A DNA stretch of 8,382 nt, taken from the NCBI GenBank assembly GCA_030836345.1, contig JAURQA010000133.1:1-8382 (forward strand), in the 5' to 3' direction. Of the stretch, positions 6,338 to 8,382 are shown piece after piece (positions within the stretch are counted from its first letter, which is position 1; each line of letters begins with the position of its first letter). Source of the stretch: Bacteroidota bacterium (GTDB lineage Bacteria; Bacteroidota; Bacteroidia; NS11-12g; UBA955). The notes below the pieces were generated by a model that was not told the origin of the DNA, ran no database searches, and worked only from the letters and a program-made list of their open reading frames with translations. The position numbers and the translations under genes were made by a program.

Positions 6338-6922
6338 GTGCATCGAATAGCCCCATTTATATCCCTTTCAATTGGTGCTTTAATCGTCCTTTTCTTGCTG
6401 GAGATAACACATCCCAAAATAGCTATTGTAGCTTGGGTACATGGCCATTCCAATCGAGAATTAGATATTTTTTTCAAGTATTATACAAAGATTGGTGAAT
6501 TACCAATGATTGCAGGGTCTCTTTTGGCTATTTACCTGCGCAAAAAAGAATGGTTTAGATATGCTCTCCTTGCCGTTGTTGCAAATAGTATAATTGTTCA
6601 AGGGCTAAAGTTTGGCATTCAGGCTCCCCGACCGTTTTGGGAACTTGGAGAAAGCTTTAGATCCATTGAAGGAGTTCGAGTTTTAAGATCGTTAAGTTTC
6701 CCCAGTGGACATTCAGCTGCTGCTATTCTTGGCTGTGGTTTATTTGCAAGCCTTCTTAATAACGGATGGCATCAAGTCTTGCTTTGTTTATTTGCTTTAC
6801 TCGTTGCATACTCTAGAATGTATCTTGGGTTGCATTACTCTTTGGATGTTCTTGTAGGTATTGGCGTTGGCTTGGCAAATCTTTTTCTTTTTTTATATTT
6901 GAAACGTAGTGCAGATCAATAG
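6338..6922 (+). CDS. PAP2-family membrane phosphatase
   Basis: A 194-residue integral membrane protein of the PAP2 (type 2 phosphatidic acid phosphatase) superfamily, which removes phosphate from lipid phosphates such as undecaprenyl pyrophosphate, phosphatidylglycerophosphate or lipid A. The full three-part active site is present: K91-x6-R98P99 (KFGIQAPRP), P122-S-G-H125 (FPSGHSAAA) and S159R160-x5-H166-x3-D170 (SRMYLGLHYSLD). The two histidines should be the acid/base and phosphate-accepting residues. Hydrophobic segments lie near residues 7-22, 56-66, 75-90, 126-140, 146-158 and 170-188, consistent with about six helices and an active site on the outer face of the inner membrane. The start is GTG at 6338; the frame is open only back to a stop at 6293 and has no ATG there. 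Its 3' end overlaps the glycosyltransferase gene by 14 bp, suggesting translational coupling. The substrate is not determined. Confidence 0.92.
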   Translation: MHRIAPFISLSIGALIVLFLLEITHPKIAIVAWVHGHSNRELDIFFKYYTKIGELPMIAGSLLAIYLRKKEWFRYALLAVVANSIIVQGLKFGIQAPRPFWELGESFRSIEGVRVLRSLSFPSGHSAAAILGCGLFASLLNNGWHQVLLCLFALLVAYSRMYLGLHYSLDVLVGIGVGLANLFLFLYLKRSADQ

Positions 6923-8382
6923 ACCTTCTCAAATTGCCATCTTTCTTATCTCTTTAGTGGTGATATTGGCGGGCAATCATTTGCTTCCATTGCTAGACTG
7001 GGATGAAGCTAATTTTGGAGAAATTGCCCGGGAAATGGTAATTACTGGGAACTATTTGGAACCTCAAGTGGCCTTTGAACCTTTCTATGAAAAACCCCCT
7101 TTATTTTTTTGGTTGCAAAGTATCTCCATGCATGTTTTTGGCATTAATGAGTTTTCAGCAAGACTTCCGGTAGCTCTATTCGGGGCGCTTACTCTTTTAT
7201 TAATTTATCGCATTGGAGCTAGGGAAACAGGGCATTATTTTGGGGTTATTTGGGCAATAATGTATGCGGGGTCTTTACACTTTTTGTATTTCAAATTGGG
7301 ATTGATAGATCCTGTATTTAACTATTTCATTATCCTATCTATCTATTACTTATTCAAACAGGAAAAATTATTACAGGAAAATCAAAATGCGCGAAGTGAG
7401 GCGCTACTGGTTGGTTTATTTGCTGGGATAGCCGTATTAATAAAAGGTCCAGTAGCTGTTTTAATTATTGGAATTATTTGGCTGGTGCGATTGATGTTTA
7501 GTAATGTTTCAACTAAAAAAGTCATTGGCTTGAGTTTGCTAAGTTTATTCGGAGGACTTTTCTTTCTATCACTGTGGATTGTTCCATTAATGATATCTGG
7601 AAAAACTGCGTTTTTTGAAGCGTTTTTCCTATACCAGCTTGAATTGGCTGGCGGGCAAATAGAATGGCATAACCAGCCTTGGTATTATCACTTGGTTGCT
7701 TTAATTATCATATGTTTTCCTGCTTCTATTTTATGTTGGCCCTATCTTTTTAAGCGGTATGCAAGAGCTCAAGCTAATTGGGATTTCTATATGTCTTCCG
7801 TATTCTGGGTTGTACTTATTGTATTTTCCCTTGTGAATACAAAAATCGTCCATTACAGTAGCCTCTGCTGGTACCCTATCACTTATTTTGCTGCTCAATT
7901 ATCTTACCACCAATTTACCAGTAAGCAGGTCGTTAAAAGACGATATATGGGCTGGGGCTTCCTTTTCATTGGAGGTGTTTTAGCTATTATTAGTCTGGCC
8001 GTTCCAATTATTATGAACTCTGAAGAGCTCAAAACACAAATTATTTCTCAAATTAAAGATGCTTTTGCAGTAGGACAAATTTCAACTCATGTTCATTGGC
8101 CCATTTCTCTCGCTTTAATAGGCGGGATTTTTCTGATTGGCTGCTTGGTTCTTTCTATTTTCCAGTTCAAAAGAAAGGGTACTTCCGCATGGTTTTGGAT
8201 ATTATTACTCACTTTTTTCTTTGCCCAAGCGGTATACTTCTTTTTACTACCAAAGGTTTCAGAGCACACACAAAATAGATTCGTTAAAAAAGTAGAGGAA
8301 ATAGATAAAAGCAAAGGATTGCAATACAACCTGGATTTTAGGACCTATGCCATACTTTTTTATGGTCAATTTAAACCAGAAG
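6909..8382 (+). CDS. GT39/ArnT-like membrane glycosyltransferase (3' end outside window)
   Basis: The frame is open from a TGA at 6900 to the window end, giving 491 visible residues of a polytopic membrane protein. It resembles ArnT/PMT-like (GT39/GT83) transferases, which move a sugar from a polyprenyl-phosphate donor to lipid or protein on the periplasmic face. Evidence: after the first membrane helix (residues ~8-28) comes the catalytic-loop motif DWDEANFGEIAREM (30-43), with the family's conserved Asp/Glu at D32-E33; then YEKPPLFFWLQ (60-70), LGLIDP, an AVLIKGPVAVLI segment (KGP at 179-181), and KIVHYSSLCWYP (312-323), like the ArnT KxPxY region; about ten or more hydrophobic helices are spread along it. 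The chosen start is GTG at 6909, the only start-like codon before the first helix; later GTG/TTG codons fall inside that helix. It overlaps the PAP2 gene by 14 bp. Donor and acceptor are unknown. Confidence 0.88.
   Translation, partial: MQINRPSQIAIFLISLVVILAGNHLLPLLDWDEANFGEIAREMVITGNYLEPQVAFEPFYEKPPLFFWLQSISMHVFGINEFSARLPVALFGALTLLLIYRIGARETGHYFGVIWAIMYAGSLHFLYFKLGLIDPVFNYFIILSIYYLFKQEKLLQENQNARSEALLVGLFAGIAVLIKGPVAVLIIGIIWLVRLMFSNVSTKKVIGLSLLSLFGGLFFLSLWIVPLMISGKTAFFEAFFLYQLELAGGQIEWHNQPWYYHLVALIIICFPASILCWPYLFKRYARAQANWDFYMSSVFWVVLIVFSLVNTKIVHYSSLCWYPITYFAAQLSYHQFTSKQVVKRRYMGWGFLFIGGVLAIISLAVPIIMNSEELKTQIISQIKDAFAVGQISTHVHWPISLALIGGIFLIGCLVLSIFQFKRKGTSAWFWILLLTFFFAQAVYFFLLPKVSEHTQNRFVKKVEEIDKSKGLQYNLDFRTYAILFYGQFKPE

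Noticed and set aside
8093..8329. Short open frames on both strands near the window end
   Set aside because: Both lie within the uninterrupted glycosyltransferase frame, which continues with membrane helices to the last base.

Overview
The window looks like chromosomal core sequence from a member of the Bacteroidota, probably a flavobacterium-like or cryomorph-like lineage. Four things point there. The DNA is AT-rich. Start codons lack Shine-Dalgarno motifs and sit behind A/T-rich leaders. Several intergenic sites match the Bacteroidota -7 promoter element TANNTTTG. The gene set (short START-like protein, lipoprotein with a Bacteroidota-style lipobox, Bacteroidota-type secreted glucosaminidase) is also typical of that phylum. 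The exact genus cannot be read from this sequence.

Layout: the window opens inside purL (small-type FGAM synthase, C-terminal ~400 residues, + strand), closed by a GC-rich hairpin at 1241-1257. Three minus-strand genes follow. In transcription order these are a lipoprotein gene of unknown function (4611-4021), dnaG primase 9 bp downstream (4011-2095), and a secreted glucosaminidase-type peptidoglycan hydrolase (1942-1286) that reads into the same hairpin. A 41-bp gap with two overlapping, oppositely oriented -7 elements separates the lipoprotein gene from a divergent M20 amidohydrolase gene (4653-5849). That gene meets a START-like-domain gene (6244-5846, minus) tail to tail, sharing TTAA in their stop codons. 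After a 93-bp divergent gap, a two-gene + strand unit begins: a PAP2-family phosphatase (6338-6922) overlapped by 14 bp by a GT39/ArnT-like membrane glycosyltransferase (6909 to the window end, incomplete).

Functionally the window mixes housekeeping (purine synthesis, replication priming) with envelope functions (lipoprotein, peptidoglycan hydrolase, PAP2 phosphatase plus polyprenyl-phosphate-dependent glycosyltransferase). The PAP2-GT pair is the most coherent functional unit and suggests periplasmic-face lipid or glycan modification. Every gene of 300 bp or more is accounted for, and no gap exceeds 300 bp. I see no mobile element, CRISPR array, tRNA/rRNA, riboswitch or broken gene, and no clear evidence of a previously undescribed system. 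The points worth a second look are promoter architecture, gene overlaps and the lipoprotein-dnaG linkage.
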